A DNA stretch of 64,000 nt from positions 186,001 through 250,000 of the forward strand of contig CAWGWA010000006.1 in NCBI GenBank assembly GCA_963826105.1, read 5' to 3'. Within the stretch, counting starts at the first letter, position 1, and the number at the start of each line of letters is the position of its first letter. Below are positions 6,844 to 16,936 of the stretch, in pieces. Made by a program: the position numbers and the translations under genes. Below the pieces are notes generated by a model. That model worked only from the letters and a program-made list of their open reading frames with translations, ran no database searches and was not told the origin of the DNA. This DNA is from WHTI01 sp963826105. Lineage in GTDB: Bacteria; Actinomycetota; CADDZG01; WHSQ01.

Positions 6844-9255
6844 TTGTCTCGATCGAAACGCTTCGCACTGCTACTTCTGATCGTCACCTTGCTCCCAGCA
6901 GTCCCCTCCTCCTCGGCCGCGCCTCGCTACTCGAGCCTCACCGCGCGCTCGGGTGCGTGGTCGGACCCATCGACCTGGGGAGGGAGAGTCCCCTCCTCCG
7001 GCGACAAGGTGCGCATCCCTCGCGGGACGAACGTTCTCCTCGATGCCGATACCGCGTCACTTGCCGGCGTTCGGGTCGATGGCACGCTTCGGTTCGCGCG
7101 CAAGAACCTCGAGCTCACGACCAGATGGTTGATGGTCCACGGATCCCTTCGTATCGGGACCGAGGCGAAGCCGTTCGAACAGCGGGCGACCATCACACTT
7201 ACCGGAGCGAAGTCGTCCAACGATGTCATGGACATGGGGACGAAATTCCTCGGGGTTATGGGTGGCACGCTCGATCTCCACGGCGCGGCGGCAAAGGGAT
7301 GGACGCTGCTCGCGGCTACCGCTGCGGCCGGCGACGACACCATCGAGGTGGGCGACGCGTCGAGCTGGACGACCGGCGACCGGATCGCGATCGCATCCAC
7401 CGATTACTGGAGCATCCACGACGAGGTCCGCACGATCACCGACGTCGATGGGAACACCCTCACCCTCGACAGGCCGCTTCGTTACCAGCACTGGGGCACG
7501 ATCCAGGACGTCTCCGGGCATCCCGTGGACGAGCGTGCCGAGGTCGGCCTTCTCACGCGCAACATCGTCGTGCAGGGAGACGCGTCGTCATCCGAGAGCG
7601 GCTTCGGTGGACACACGATGTTCATGGGCGACAGCACGGTGAGGATCGACGGCGTGACGTTCGACAACATGGGCCAACGCAAGAAACTCCGTCGCTACCC
7701 GGTTCACTTCCACATGGACGGTTCGGCCGACGGTTCCTACGTAAAGAACTCGGCGATCACGAACAGCTTCAATCGGTGTCTGGTCGTCCACGGGACGAAC
7801 CGGCTCGTGATCAACGGAAACGTCTGCCATGACCATCAGGGGCACGGGTTCTTCCTCGAGGACGGTGCCGAGGTCGACAACGTGATCACCAACAACCTTG
7901 GGTTCGGGACCACGGCGGTCGAAGACGGCCTCCTTCCCTCCGACGATCGACCGGCAACGTTCTGGATCACGAACCCCGACAACACCGTGGACAACAACGT
8001 CGCGGCCGGGTCCGAGGGGACCGGGTTCTGGTACGCGCTGCCCGTGCATCCGACGGGTCCTTCGGCGACCGAGCAGATCTGGCCCCGCCGCACCCCGCTT
8101 AAGAGCTTCCAGGGCAACGTGGCGCACTCGAACGGAGACCGCGGCCTCAACGTCGACGATGGCCCCCGCCCCAACGGGACCATCGAGAGCGCGTTCTACG
8201 ACCCTCGCCTCGATCCGGCCGACGACGACTCCGATCGGGTGACGGCCCGCTTCGAGGACTTCACCGCTTACATGAACCGGGACCGCGGCATCTGGCTGCG
8301 CGGTACGAGTGAACTGGTGATCGGGGCAACCCTTGCCGATAACCGCTCCGGCGCCACGTTCGCCTCTTCCGGAGCCTTCATCCAGGATTCGTTCATCGCC
8401 GGTGAGACCGCCAACATGGGAACCGCCGAGGAGTGGGAGGAAACGGGCTACAACGGCCGTGCGCTCCCCTTCTTCTGGGAGCCCAGCACGCCGATCCTTG
8501 GCTTCGAGTTCTACGACGGCCTCGTGGGCGTCAGGAACGTGACCTTCGCCGGGCTCACCCCGAATCCGGTCCGGGAGTCGGGGGCCCTCGGATACCTGGC
8601 CCCCGACGCGTTCTCGATCGATCCGAACAACTACGCCGAGAACATCACGGTGATCGACTCCAACCCCGTGTATCTCACTCCCGTCGAGTCCGGTATGGAC
8701 GGTGACGCCTCCAAGGTGTTCGTCGATACCGACGGCTCGGTCACCGGGACTGCTGGTCGTGCCGTGGTTGTCGACAACCCGTTCCTCCTGACCGAGAACT
8801 GCACCAAGGTCGACGAGTGGAACGCTCACGTCTGCGACGAGGATTACGTCTCGCTCTACGCCTACACCAACGGCGGTCCCACAGCGATCAAGCCCCTGGT
8901 GTTGACCCGTGACGACGCGGTCGAGCAGACATTGATGGGCTGCTGCGAGGACTCTTCCGATATCCAGACGAGCCTCCTCCCGGCGCGTAGCTACGGCATG
9001 AAGTTCACCGGCGGCACCCCGACCGACACGCACCTCGTTCTCTGGCGCGGCGAGGGCCGTTGGATCCAACTGTCCCTCAAGGCACCGGCCGGATCGGACG
9101 TTACCCGCTGGGGCCAGCCGCTCAAGGAGGTCGCCGGCCTGGCGGCACTCAGCAACCAGACCGAGTCGGCTTACTTCTACGACTCCGGCACCAAGACGGT
9201 CCACATCAAGCTCGTCGGAGAAGGCGACTGGGAAGAGATCCGGATCCGGTCTTAG
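6844..9255 (+). CDS. secreted G8-domain / right-handed beta-helix protein (CEMIP/TMEM2-like)
   Basis: From TTG 6844 (AGAGGA upstream) the protein begins with a signal peptide, RFALLLLIVTLLPAVPSSSA|AP. It then shows a G8 domain, GAWSDPSTWGGRVPSSGDKV, with the paired Trp and Gly residues that name the fold. A parallel beta-helix follows with YPVHFHMDGSADGSYV, FNRCLVVHGTNRLVINGNV and GHGFFLEDGAEVDNVITNNL. These blocks recall the HFH, VHG and GHxFFLEDG blocks of vertebrate CEMIP and TMEM2, which degrade hyaluronan. The mature protein is about 780 residues with no anchor or sorting signal seen, so it is probably extracellular. A role in polysaccharide binding or cleavage is inference. The frame is intact despite its length. 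Confidence 0.82.
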   Translation: MSRSKRFALLLLIVTLLPAVPSSSAAPRYSSLTARSGAWSDPSTWGGRVPSSGDKVRIPRGTNVLLDADTASLAGVRVDGTLRFARKNLELTTRWLMVHGSLRIGTEAKPFEQRATITLTGAKSSNDVMDMGTKFLGVMGGTLDLHGAAAKGWTLLAATAAAGDDTIEVGDASSWTTGDRIAIASTDYWSIHDEVRTITDVDGNTLTLDRPLRYQHWGTIQDVSGHPVDERAEVGLLTRNIVVQGDASSSESGFGGHTMFMGDSTVRIDGVTFDNMGQRKKLRRYPVHFHMDGSADGSYVKNSAITNSFNRCLVVHGTNRLVINGNVCHDHQGHGFFLEDGAEVDNVITNNLGFGTTAVEDGLLPSDDRPATFWITNPDNTVDNNVAAGSEGTGFWYALPVHPTGPSATEQIWPRRTPLKSFQGNVAHSNGDRGLNVDDGPRPNGTIESAFYDPRLDPADDDSDRVTARFEDFTAYMNRDRGIWLRGTSELVIGATLADNRSGATFASSGAFIQDSFIAGETANMGTAEEWEETGYNGRALPFFWEPSTPILGFEFYDGLVGVRNVTFAGLTPNPVRESGALGYLAPDAFSIDPNNYAENITVIDSNPVYLTPVESGMDGDASKVFVDTDGSVTGTAGRAVVVDNPFLLTENCTKVDEWNAHVCDEDYVSLYAYTNGGPTAIKPLVLTRDDAVEQTLMGCCEDSSDIQTSLLPARSYGMKFTGGTPTDTHLVLWRGEGRWIQLSLKAPAGSDVTRWGQPLKEVAGLAALSNQTESAYFYDSGTKTVHIKLVGEGDWEEIRIRS

Positions 9256-9261
9256 GACACA

Positions 9262-9294
9262 GAAAAGGCCCCGGTTGCCCGGGGCCCTTTCGAG
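9262..9294. terminator. bidirectional intrinsic terminator
   Basis: A GC-rich inverted repeat (AAAGGCCCCGG ... CCGGGGCCCTTT) with A-rich and T-rich flanks sits between the stop of the G8 gene and the stop of the convergent HU gene. It could serve both. Confidence 0.75.
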
Positions 9295-9309
9295 TTCTGT
9301 GGTGGCTTA

Positions 9310-9585
9310 CTACTTGTTGACGGATTCCTTGAAGGCAGATCCGGCCTTGAATGCGGGAACCTTGGCGGCTGCGATCTGGATCGGCTCGCCGGTGCGGGGG
9401 TTACGGGCGGTGCGAGCGGAACGCTGACGCCGCTCGAAAGTACCGAAACCAGGAAGCGACACACGGTCGCCGTTGGTGACGGCGGTCTGGACCGTACCGA
9501 TGAAAGCGTCTACGAGGTCGCCTGCAACCTTCTTGCTCTGTCCGGTCGCCTCGGCTACCGATTCGATCAATTCCTTCTTGTTCAC
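9310..9585 (-). CDS. hup: HU-family nucleoid DNA-binding protein
   Basis: The 91-residue product is a canonical HU: VNKKELIESVAEATGQSKKVAGDLVDAF, then GDRVSLPGFGTFERRQRSART and RNPRTGEPIQIAAAKVPAFKAG, the beta-arm with the proline that intercalates into DNA. It compacts and bends DNA in the cytosol. The GTG at 9585 is chosen because GGAGGAG sits a few bases upstream and the protein aligns from residue 1. The longer frame to 9753 would add a Pro/Gln-rich extension unlike HU. The gene stands alone: a shared terminator lies downstream, and 184 bases without another gene separate it from the acyl-CoA dehydrogenase. Confidence 0.96.
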   Translation of the reverse strand: MNKKELIESVAEATGQSKKVAGDLVDAFIGTVQTAVTNGDRVSLPGFGTFERRQRSARTARNPRTGEPIQIAAAKVPAFKAGSAFKESVNK

Positions 9586-9769
9586 TAACTCCTCCTCCAG
9601 GTCGTCCTGCTGCTTGCTCTGCTCTGCCTGAGCCGGTGGCCACCCTATAGGCCTAGGGGCCCACTGCGGTGGCAATCCTTGGTTCAACGGCGGTGGTATT
9701 TGGCCGTTCCGCCCCTGTTTAGTCGCTCTGGGGCGGTCGCGCAAACCCTTCATCCCCGCCCGCCCCCGC

Positions 9770-10939
9770 TCAGCGGCTCAGTTCGGTCCCTCGCTTGGTC
9801 AGCTGATCGCCGATGATCTGCCTCTGGACCTCGGAAGTTCCCTCCCAGATCCGGTCGACCCGGACCTCCCGATAGAAGCGCTCGGCGACGTTCTCCCGCA
9901 TGTAGCCACGGCCTCCGAAGATCTGGACCGCTCGGTCGGCCACCCTCCCGGCCATCTCGGAGGCGTACAGCTTGGCCATCGAGCAGTGGGCGTGGAGGAG
10001 CTTGACGTCGGCCCCTTCGTCCATCTCCTGAGCGACCCGGTAGGTCATAAGACGAGCCGCCCACAGCTCGGTCAGCGAGTCGGCCAGCATGAACGAGATC
10101 GCCTGGAAGTCGCTCAGCTTGGTCCCGAACTGCTTCCTCTCTCCGGCGAACTTCGAGGCTTCATCGATGAGTCGTTCGGCGGCCCCGCAACAGCGCGCTG
10201 CGATCATCAAACGTTCGTAGCGGAACCACTCGTAGGTGAAGCGCATCCCGTCACCCTCGTTCCCGACGAGATTGGCCGCGGGCACCCGCACGTCGGTGAA
10301 CGAAAGGATGGGGTGGTGGTGGGCGAAGGTGTGCGTGTAGAGCGGAGTCCTCACCGTTTCGATCCCCGGAGTGTCGAGCGGAACGATGAACATCGCGTGG
10401 CTGCCCGCGTGCTCGCCATCGGTCAGCTTCGCTTGGAAGAACGCGTACTCGGCGACGTTGGCCGACGTCACGTGCCATTTGGTGCCGTTGAGTACGTAGT
10501 CGTCCCCCTCTCTGCGTGCCGTCGCCTGGAGCGAGTCCACGTCCGAGCCGGCATGCTCCTCGGTGATCGCGTAGCACTCGTGCAGCACGCCCTTGATGGT
10601 CGGGAGCACCCAGGTCTCCATCTGATGCTCGGACGCTACCGCTGGCAGCCAGCCGGCGGGCGTCCTCACCATCCAACCGAGCGCGTTGGTGACGCGGCCG
10701 ATCTGCTCGGATACGAGCGTCTGCTGGAAGTAGGTGTAGCCCTCGCCGCCGAGTTCCCTCGGCATGTTGATCGCGCCGAGTCCGGCGGCCGCAGCGGCCA
10801 CGTTCTGGCGTTCGAGAACGTCATCGGGGAGGCGTCCCTCGTTCATCTCTGCCTCGACCTCGTAGGGGATCAGGTGCCGGTCGACGAAGGCGCGGGCCTC
10901 CGCCTGGATCCTTAAGTCCTCGTCGGTCATCGGGAACAC
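9770..10939 (-). CDS. acyl-CoA dehydrogenase
   Basis: This flavoenzyme oxidises an acyl-CoA at the alpha-beta position. The two family signatures are present: YAITEEHAGSDVDSL (residues 124-138) and the C-terminal AVQIFGGRGYMRENVAERFYREVR. The catalytic base region follows as DRIWEGTSEVQRQIIGDQL, with Glu at the MCAD-type position. Length (389 residues) is standard and the frame is intact. GTG 10939 has GGGAGG nine bases upstream; ATG 10930 is an alternative. It diverges from a second, clearly related acyl-CoA dehydrogenase at 11036, sharing blocks such as TKWHVTS/EKWHVTT and YMHTF/YTHTF. The pair may act on related substrates. The true acyl group is not known. Confidence 0.92.
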   Translation of the reverse strand: MFPMTDEDLRIQAEARAFVDRHLIPYEVEAEMNEGRLPDDVLERQNVAAAAAGLGAINMPRELGGEGYTYFQQTLVSEQIGRVTNALGWMVRTPAGWLPAVASEHQMETWVLPTIKGVLHECYAITEEHAGSDVDSLQATARREGDDYVLNGTKWHVTSANVAEYAFFQAKLTDGEHAGSHAMFIVPLDTPGIETVRTPLYTHTFAHHHPILSFTDVRVPAANLVGNEGDGMRFTYEWFRYERLMIAARCCGAAERLIDEASKFAGERKQFGTKLSDFQAISFMLADSLTELWAARLMTYRVAQEMDEGADVKLLHAHCSMAKLYASEMAGRVADRAVQIFGGRGYMRENVAERFYREVRVDRIWEGTSEVQRQIIGDQLTKRGTELSR

Positions 10940-10990
10940 CCGCGTCTACCTCCCTGGTCACCCCTGGCGTCAGCCCCTGTCCCGAGGGTA

Positions 10991-11006
10991 CTGTTCCACC
11001 ATTCAA
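10991..11006. promoter_or_regulatory. possible degenerate member of the TetR-operator family
   Basis: CTGTTCCACCATTCAA lies between the two divergent acyl-CoA dehydrogenase genes. Its right half (ATTCAA) and its 16-bp size match the palindromes found upstream of the catabolic genes at 16.8, 16.9, 23.2 and 25.8 kb. The left half differs at two of six positions, so this is weak. Confidence 0.25.
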
Positions 11007-11035
11007 TCAAGCAAGGGAACCTACGAAGGGACCCC

Positions 11036-12209
11036 GTGGACCTCGAGCTGGACCAAGCCGATCGAGAGCTAGCCCAAGAGGCAAGGGACTTCGCCGAGCA
11101 GCATCTGATCCCTCACGAGGATGCCTGCGAGGCCGGAGATGGGCTCCCCGAGGACGTCCTGACGGGGATCAAGCAAGCCGTCATTGAATGGGGATTCAAC
11201 GCGATCAACCACGCCCCCGAGGACGGGGGCCGGGGCTACGACCTGTTCCAGCAGATGCTGATCGAGGAGCAATGGGGTCGGGCCACCAACGCCTTGTGGG
11301 ACGTCCCGTGGCGACCGGCGATCCCCCTGCGGCTGGCGAGCGACACGCTCAAGGATGAGTACCTGCGGCCCGCCTGCCGCGGCGAGCGACGGGATGCATA
11401 CGCGATCACCGAGGAGGGCGCAGGCTCCGACGTGTCCTTGGTCGCCACCACCGCGACCAAAGACGGCGATCATTACGTCGTCAACGGCGAGAAGTGGCAC
11501 GTCACTACCGGCGACGTGGCCGACTTCTTCCTCGTCCACGCGCACGTCGACGGTGATCCGACCAAGCCGGCGGTGTTCTTCATCGACAAGGACTCCCCCG
11601 GCGTATCGCTGGTGCGAACGCCCAAGTACATGCACACGTTCGTGTACGAGCACCCGATCTTCGCTTTCGAGGATGTCCGCGTGCCCGAGTACAAGATCCT
11701 CGGCGAGATCGGTCAGGGCGGAGACCTCACCAAGGAATGGTTCGTCGAGGAGCGCGTGATGATCGGCGCTCGAACGGTCGGCGCCGCGTCCCGGGCCCTC
11801 GAGCTGTCGCTCGCCTTCGCCAAGGAGCGGGAGCAGTTCGGGAACTCGATCGCGACCTATCAGGGCGTCGAGTTCATGCTCGCCGACATGGCCGCCGAGA
11901 TCGCCGCTGCCAAGTCGCTTCTCTACCGGGTCGTGTGGCGTGGGGCGCGCACCGAGATCGAACCCTAAGGACTTCCACGCGCTCGCATCTACCGTCAAGA
12001 TCTTCTGCTCCGAGATGGCCGGTCGCGTGATCGACAAGGCGGTGCAGATCCACGGGGGCCGGGGCTACATGCGCGAGTACCCGGTCGAGCGCCTCTACCG
12101 AGAACTCCGCGTCGATCGCATCTGGGAGGGAACCTCTGAGGTCCTCCGCACCACGATCGGGAACCACCTCCGCAAACGCGGGAGCGACCTCTTCACTTCC
12201 TGGCCCTAG
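11036..12209 (+). CDS. acyl-CoA dehydrogenase, single frame break
   Basis: From GTG 11036 the protein reads through DAYAITEEGAGSDVSLVATT and the flavin-domain blocks to YRVVWRGARTEIE, where the frame meets a stop at 11966. The +1 frame continues at once with PKDFHALASTVKIFCSEMAG, then AVQIHGGRGYMREYPVERLY and DRIWEGTSEVLRTTIGNHL, the signature region with the catalytic Glu. Removing one A from 11961-11962 restores a protein of about 390 residues. I therefore read it as one intact gene carrying a sequencing indel. It is paralogous to the neighbour at 9770-10939 and the two share a 96-bp divergent promoter region. Confidence 0.85.
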
Positions 12210-12404
12210 GGACATGCGGCGCTTGTCCGGCCGTTGAAGGAGCTTGTACCGCTGCGTCGAATCCTCAGATCAGCAATCTATTGAGCGTTCCCCAATGGCT
12301 TTGGGGTGTTGATAGGAGCATGGCGATGCAAACGTTACGAACCGAAACGAGCGCGTTCTCACGCTTCCTGGGCATGGCGCAGAGTCGACGGAGTGCTACT
12401 AAGC

Positions 12405-13028
12405 ATGGGTCGTTCGCTAGATCGTCCTGAGGATAGAAGCGTTGGATCCGCGGTCGGCAGGACCAGCAGAATCGCGCTGTGCTTTGGCGTAGTCGCGGCA
12501 ATCTCTTTCAGCTTGATCACTGCAACCTCCGCCAGCGCGGGCAATCCAATCGATGTGCCCAGCAGTGGAAAGTTCATTCGTGCATGGGCCAGTTGGGAGG
12601 TGCCAGGGAGAGCTGGCAGAGAGATCGAGATCGAGATCAATCAGCGCGAGACACTCGAGGGCGAGATCCACACCAGGGTTTCTGTCGTGAAGATGCGCTG
12701 CCATATGGACGGAGACTTCAAGGTCTGCAGCAGCTACGCGTCGGCGAAGGTTCGTCAGGTGACGTTCACTTACGATCCCCTGCTTACAACGGCGACAGCG
12801 GTGATGGAGACCGCCTCAGGCAAGATCATGCGCGCGCGATGGGACACTCAGATCGATGTACCGGAACTCGGGATGACGGAGCAAGGGTGTGGTCCGAACT
12901 CCGGATTGGCGTTTTTCGGAGACAGGCCGGCCATCTCACAGGGCAGATTGTTTGGAGTTCGCCTCCGCGCCAGCGAGCCGGGTTACGCGGGGCTATCCAT
13001 AGGAGCCGAATCTACCGACTGCGCATGA
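12405..13028 (+). CDS. exported protein of unknown function
   Basis: From ATG 12405 the product has a charged N-region (MGRSLDRPEDRSVGSAVGRTSR) and a hydrophobic segment, IALCFGVVAAISFSLITATS, ending in ASAG, a plausible signal-peptidase site. The roughly 160-residue mature part is rich in beta-type sequence (IEIEINQRETLEGEIHTRVS; VRQVTFTYDPLLTTATAVME). Cys residues occur in MRCHMDGDFKVC and again in EQGCGP and STDCA, suggesting disulphides outside the cell. No family is recognised. About 195 bases upstream hold no other gene. It converges with the acyl-CoA synthetase, whose stop is 2 bases away, and codon use looks less GC-biased than its neighbours. Confidence 0.6.
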   Translation: MGRSLDRPEDRSVGSAVGRTSRIALCFGVVAAISFSLITATSASAGNPIDVPSSGKFIRAWASWEVPGRAGREIEIEINQRETLEGEIHTRVSVVKMRCHMDGDFKVCSSYASAKVRQVTFTYDPLLTTATAVMETASGKIMRARWDTQIDVPELGMTEQGCGPNSGLAFFGDRPAISQGRLFGVRLRASEPGYAGLSIGAESTDCA

Positions 13029-13030
13029 TC

Positions 13031-15140
13031 CTAGGCGTCACCACTGCTGGGCCTATCCGATGTTCCAGATGCACGCCGTGGGATGACCAGCGCGTCGACC
13101 GCGATGCAGCCGTCTGGCGTGCAGATCAACGGGTTGACGTCAAGTGCCTCGATAGCGTCGCCGAGGTCGGACGGCGAGGACCGAGAGCCTCACGACCGCT
13201 TCGGCCACCGCGCCGAGGTCGGCCGGCGCCGATCCCCGGAAGCCGTCGAGCAGGGGGCGAGCCTTCAAACCGTCGAGGAGGCGTTCCGCACGCACGTGAT
13301 CGAGGGGCGGGAGTGTCATCCGTCGGTCGGCAAGCAGCTCAGTGAACACTCCGCCGGCCCCGACGAGGACGAGCGGGCCGAACTGGTCGTCGTGGACGAT
13401 GCCGAGCGCCAGCTCGACGCCCCCGGCTACCTGCTTCGCGACGAGAACCTCGGGGCCGAGCCGGCCGCTCATCTCGGCGTAGGCGCCGAGGAGGTTCATG
13501 GCGTTGCCGAGCCCGAGAACGACGCCGCCAGTGTCGCTCTTGTGTGCGAGACCTTCCGCGGCAGACTTGAGCACCACCGGGTAACCGAGCGCCTCACCGG
13601 CCGCGGTGACCTCGTCCGCGCTCCGGCAAGAGATCGACTGGCCCACAGGAATGCCGTAGGCCTCCAAGAGGGCCAGGCCCTCGGCCTCGTTCCAGGGCTG
13701 GTCGTCGGCCAGGCGCTCCCGCCAGCGATCCCTCACCTCGTCCGAGGGCCGCGGCTGATCCTCGAGCGGCGGCAGCGACCGGAAGTCGCGCAACGCGAAG
13801 AGGTGGCGGAACGCGCTGAGCCCGGTCGACGTGCCTTCCAGGATGGGGACGCCGAGCGCACGAAGATGGGTCGACGTCTCCGGGGAGATGGCCGAGGACA
13901 GATTGCTGAGGACGGCGAACGGTTTCTCGGTCGACGAGCAGATGCGCTCGGCGATCCCGCTGTAGGACGGATCGGTCTCTTCACCCGCGAGATCGACGAC
14001 GAACGCGAACGCACCGGTATCGGGGTCGTCGAGGAGAATCCGGATCAACTTCTCGTACTGCTCGTCGTGGTTGTTCCCCGTCCCCCATGCGTCGAGAGGG
14101 TTCGACGGAGGAAGTCCCGGGTCGAGGTTCTCGGCGATCTGGTCGAGGGTCACGCGCGAGACGTCTGCGAACGGAACGCTCGCCTCGGCGGCCATGTCGA
14201 TCAGATGCGCTCGCTCTCCCCCGGAGTCATGGATCGCGGCTAGCCCCCCGGCAGTTGCTCGGCGTCCGGAGGACATGAGCTCCAGGGTGTCGGCCATCTC
14301 CGCGAGCGTTCGGACTCGCGTCACTCCGTAGGTCTCGAAGAGTGCCTCGTAGGCTCCGTCCTCACCGGCGAGCGCTCCGGAATGAGCGTTGACGAACTCA
14401 CGCGCCTTAGCTTCGACTCCGACCTTCAGAGCGACGACCGGGATGTCTTGCTCTGCTGCGCGGTGGACCGCGGCCACGAAACGGTCGGGGTCTCTGATCG
14501 TTTCGATGAACATCGCGATCACACCGGTGGTGGATTGATCGAGCGCGTAATCCATGTAGTCGGCGATCGTCGTGGTCATCTCCTGACCCGATGAGACCGC
14601 GAGGTTGAACTTGAGGCCGCGGAAGTTGTGCAGCATCGCGGTGAAGACAGAACCGGAGTGCGTGAGGAACGTGATCGGACCCGGTGGAAGGTCCCGCTCC
14701 GCGAAAGCGAGGGCACGGAGGTGGCGGTCGACATTCACGAATCCCATGCCGTTCGGTCCACAGATGACCATTCCGTGGGTTGTTGCGATGGTCTTGAGTC
14801 GTTCCACGAGGGGCGGATCCTTGGGACGGTCGTCCACGGCACTGGCGAAGATCACCGCCGAAGGTATGTCCCGGGCGGCGGCGATCCGAAGGCTCTCCTC
14901 GAGTGCCGCGTTGGGCACCCCCAGCAGGGCGAGGTCGACGGGCTCATCGATGTCTTCGAGTCCCGCGTAACAGGCTCGACCCGCGACCTCTCCGTAGTTG
15001 GGGTTGACCGGATAGATCGCTCCCTCGAAGCCGCCGGCGACGAGTTGGTCGAGCATGGTCTCGCCCACGGACCCGGGGCGGGAGCTTGCCCCGACGACCG
15101 CGACGCTCTTCGCCTCAAGCATCCGCCGGAGCGGGGTCAT
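13031..15140 (-). CDS. ADP-forming acyl-CoA synthetase / CoA-binding ATP-grasp protein, single frame break
   Basis: Members of this family interconvert acyl-CoA and acid with ADP to ATP, or ligate CoA. In order: CoA-binding domain (VAVVGASSRPGSVGETML), succinyl-CoA-synthetase-like domains (ICGPNGMGFVN; FLTHSGSVFTAML; NAHSGALAGEDGAYEALF, with the expected phospho-His region), then an ATP-grasp domain (GYPVVLKSAAEGLAHKSDTG; GVELALGIVHDDQFGPLVLVG). The apparent stop at 13140 is caused by one extra base near 13172. The next frame gives SDLGDAIEALDVNPLICT and IAVDALVIPRRAS, the normal C-terminus, ending at TAG 13031. Full length is about 703 residues. It lies 14 bases downstream of the FAD oxidoreductase and is probably co-transcribed. 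Confidence 0.85.
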
Positions 15141-15154
15141 CTCGCCGTCTCTCT

Positions 15155-16778
15155 CTACTTCAGACCGAAGCGTCGTTTCCGCCGGTCCTTTCTGATCTCC
15201 CCAACACAGTTGTACGCGGGGACCGCGGTGACGCCTCCCCCGGCATGGGTCGCCGACGAAGCCTGGTAGAGACCACTGATCGGGCTGCGGTAGTCCGCGT
15301 AGCCGGGAGCCGGGCGCATATGGAACAACTGATCGACCGACAACTCACCGTGGAAGATGTTGCCACCGATGAGTCCGATCTCTTGCTCCATGTCGAAGGG
15401 TCCCAGCACCTGGCGGTGGAGGATCGATGACTTGAGATTCGGGGCGAGTTCGTTGTACCCGTCGATCACCCGATCAGCGTACGCCTCGAGTTCCTCCCGG
15501 TGAGGTTCCTGCGACCACTCATGTGGGACCCATTGCGTGAACAGGCTCATGATGTGGTGTCCCTCGGGGCACAAGGTCTTGTCGAACACGGTCGGGATCA
15601 CGCCGTCAGAGAACGGCTTGGCCGCGGGACGTCCGGAGCGAGCGTCCTGGAATGCGTTCTCGATGTAGTCGACCGAATGGGCAAGCTCGATCGCACCGCC
15701 ATGGTGATCCAGCACGTTCGTCCCCGGATTGGCGGTGAAGTTCGGCAGTTCGGATAGTGCAAGGTTGACCTTCACGGTCCCGCTGCGTGACTTGTACTTC
15801 TCGATCTCACTCACGAAGTCCTCGGGTAGCTCGGAGCGTTCGATCTGATCGAGGAATGTGATCTTGGGATGCGTAGCGGCAACGACCACGGGCGCGGTGA
15901 TCTCCTCGCCGGACTCGAGTGCGACTCCGGTCACCCGGCCCCCTTTGGTCATGATCGTCTTGACCGGTGCGTTGACACGCACCTCGGCGCCGAAGGACTT
16001 CGCAGAACGCTCGATCGCGTCCGATACCGCACCCATCCCGCCTTCCGGGTAGCCCCACGAACCCAGGCCGATACCGGCATCGCCGATCTCGTGGTGGGCC
16101 ATGACGTACGCGGTACCCGGCGACATCGGTCCCGCCCAGGTTCCGATGATCCCGTCGACCGCCAGGGCGGCCTTGATCTGCGGGGACTCGAACCACTCGT
16201 CGAGCAGGTCCGAGATGCTCATCGTCATCAGTCGCGTTACGTCGCCGACCTTCTTGACGTCGAGCCCGCGGAAGCGCCATGCAAGACCGAGCTGCTTCAT
16301 CAGATCGCCGGGACGCTTGGACCCGAGCTTCGGGTGGGGTCGCGTGGAGCAGGGGGGCCAGGACCTCGGCGATGCCGCCCATCCACTTGCGCCAATCGTC
16401 GTACGCATCGGCGTCGGTCTTGGAGAACTGCCGCATCGATTCGCGGTCGCGCTCCTCGTCATCGCTCGACAGATATAGCGAGCGGCCGTCGGGGAAGGCG
16501 AGGTAGTAGGGGCCCATCGGGAAGACCTTGTAGCCGTGTCTGTAGAGGTCGAGGGCCTTGATCACGTGCTCGGGCATCAGGCTCATGACGTACGAATACG
16601 TCGTCACCTTGTACTCGGGAGCCTCGGGCCACGGCGTGTCGGTAGCAGTCGCTCCCCCAGTCTTGTAGCGGGACTCGAGGACGAGGGTGCGGGCCCCCGA
16701 TTTGGCGAGGAAGGCTCCCGCGGCGAGGCCGTTGTGGCCTCCGCCGACCACGATGGCGTCGTACTCGTTGCGTCCCAA
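15155..16778 (-). CDS. phytoene-desaturase-like FAD-dependent oxidoreductase (CrtI/amine-oxidase fold), single frame break
   Basis: The N-terminus has the dinucleotide-binding motif YDAIVVGGGHNGLAAGAFLA and LVLESRYKTGG. The C-terminus has the family's FAD-contact block GLYQASSATHAGGGVTAVPAY. The start is TTG 16778, behind GGGGGTGG. The frame changes at the GGGG at 16336-16339: one base too many separates LAPLLHAT from HPKLGSKRPGDLMKQLG. The joined protein is about 540 residues. Related proteins desaturate carotenoids but many are of unknown specificity. Here the neighbours suggest oxidation of an amine or other catabolic intermediate rather than carotenoid synthesis (inference). A TetR-type palindrome (16805-16820) lies 27 bases upstream. 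Confidence 0.82.
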
Positions 16779-16804
16779 GATTCCACCCCCGGCCCGGATC
16801 GCTC

Positions 16805-16820
16805 CTGAATGACGGTTCAG
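16805..16820. promoter_or_regulatory. putative TetR operator, site 1
   Basis: CTGAATGACGGTTCAG fits YTGAAY-N4-RTTCAV. It lies 27 bases upstream of the oxidoreductase start and would overlap its promoter. Confidence 0.6.
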
Positions 16821-16904
16821 CACAAACCTTAACCCCTGAGCCTCGAGCGAGCCAAGCACCTGCAAATCTCCCCGCCACTGTAGTAACGTCACCGGGCAGT
16901 CGTC

Positions 16905-16920
16905 TTGAACCGCTGTTCAC
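16905..16920. promoter_or_regulatory. putative TetR operator, site 2 (autoregulation)
   Basis: TTGAACCGCTGTTCAC fits the same pattern and ends 16 bases before the tetR start codon, the usual place for self-repression. It also contains GAAC-N4-GTTC, so a LexA site is a formal alternative, but the flanks differ from the LexA consensus. Confidence 0.62.
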
Positions 16921-16936
16921 CTACGAGCGGAGATGC

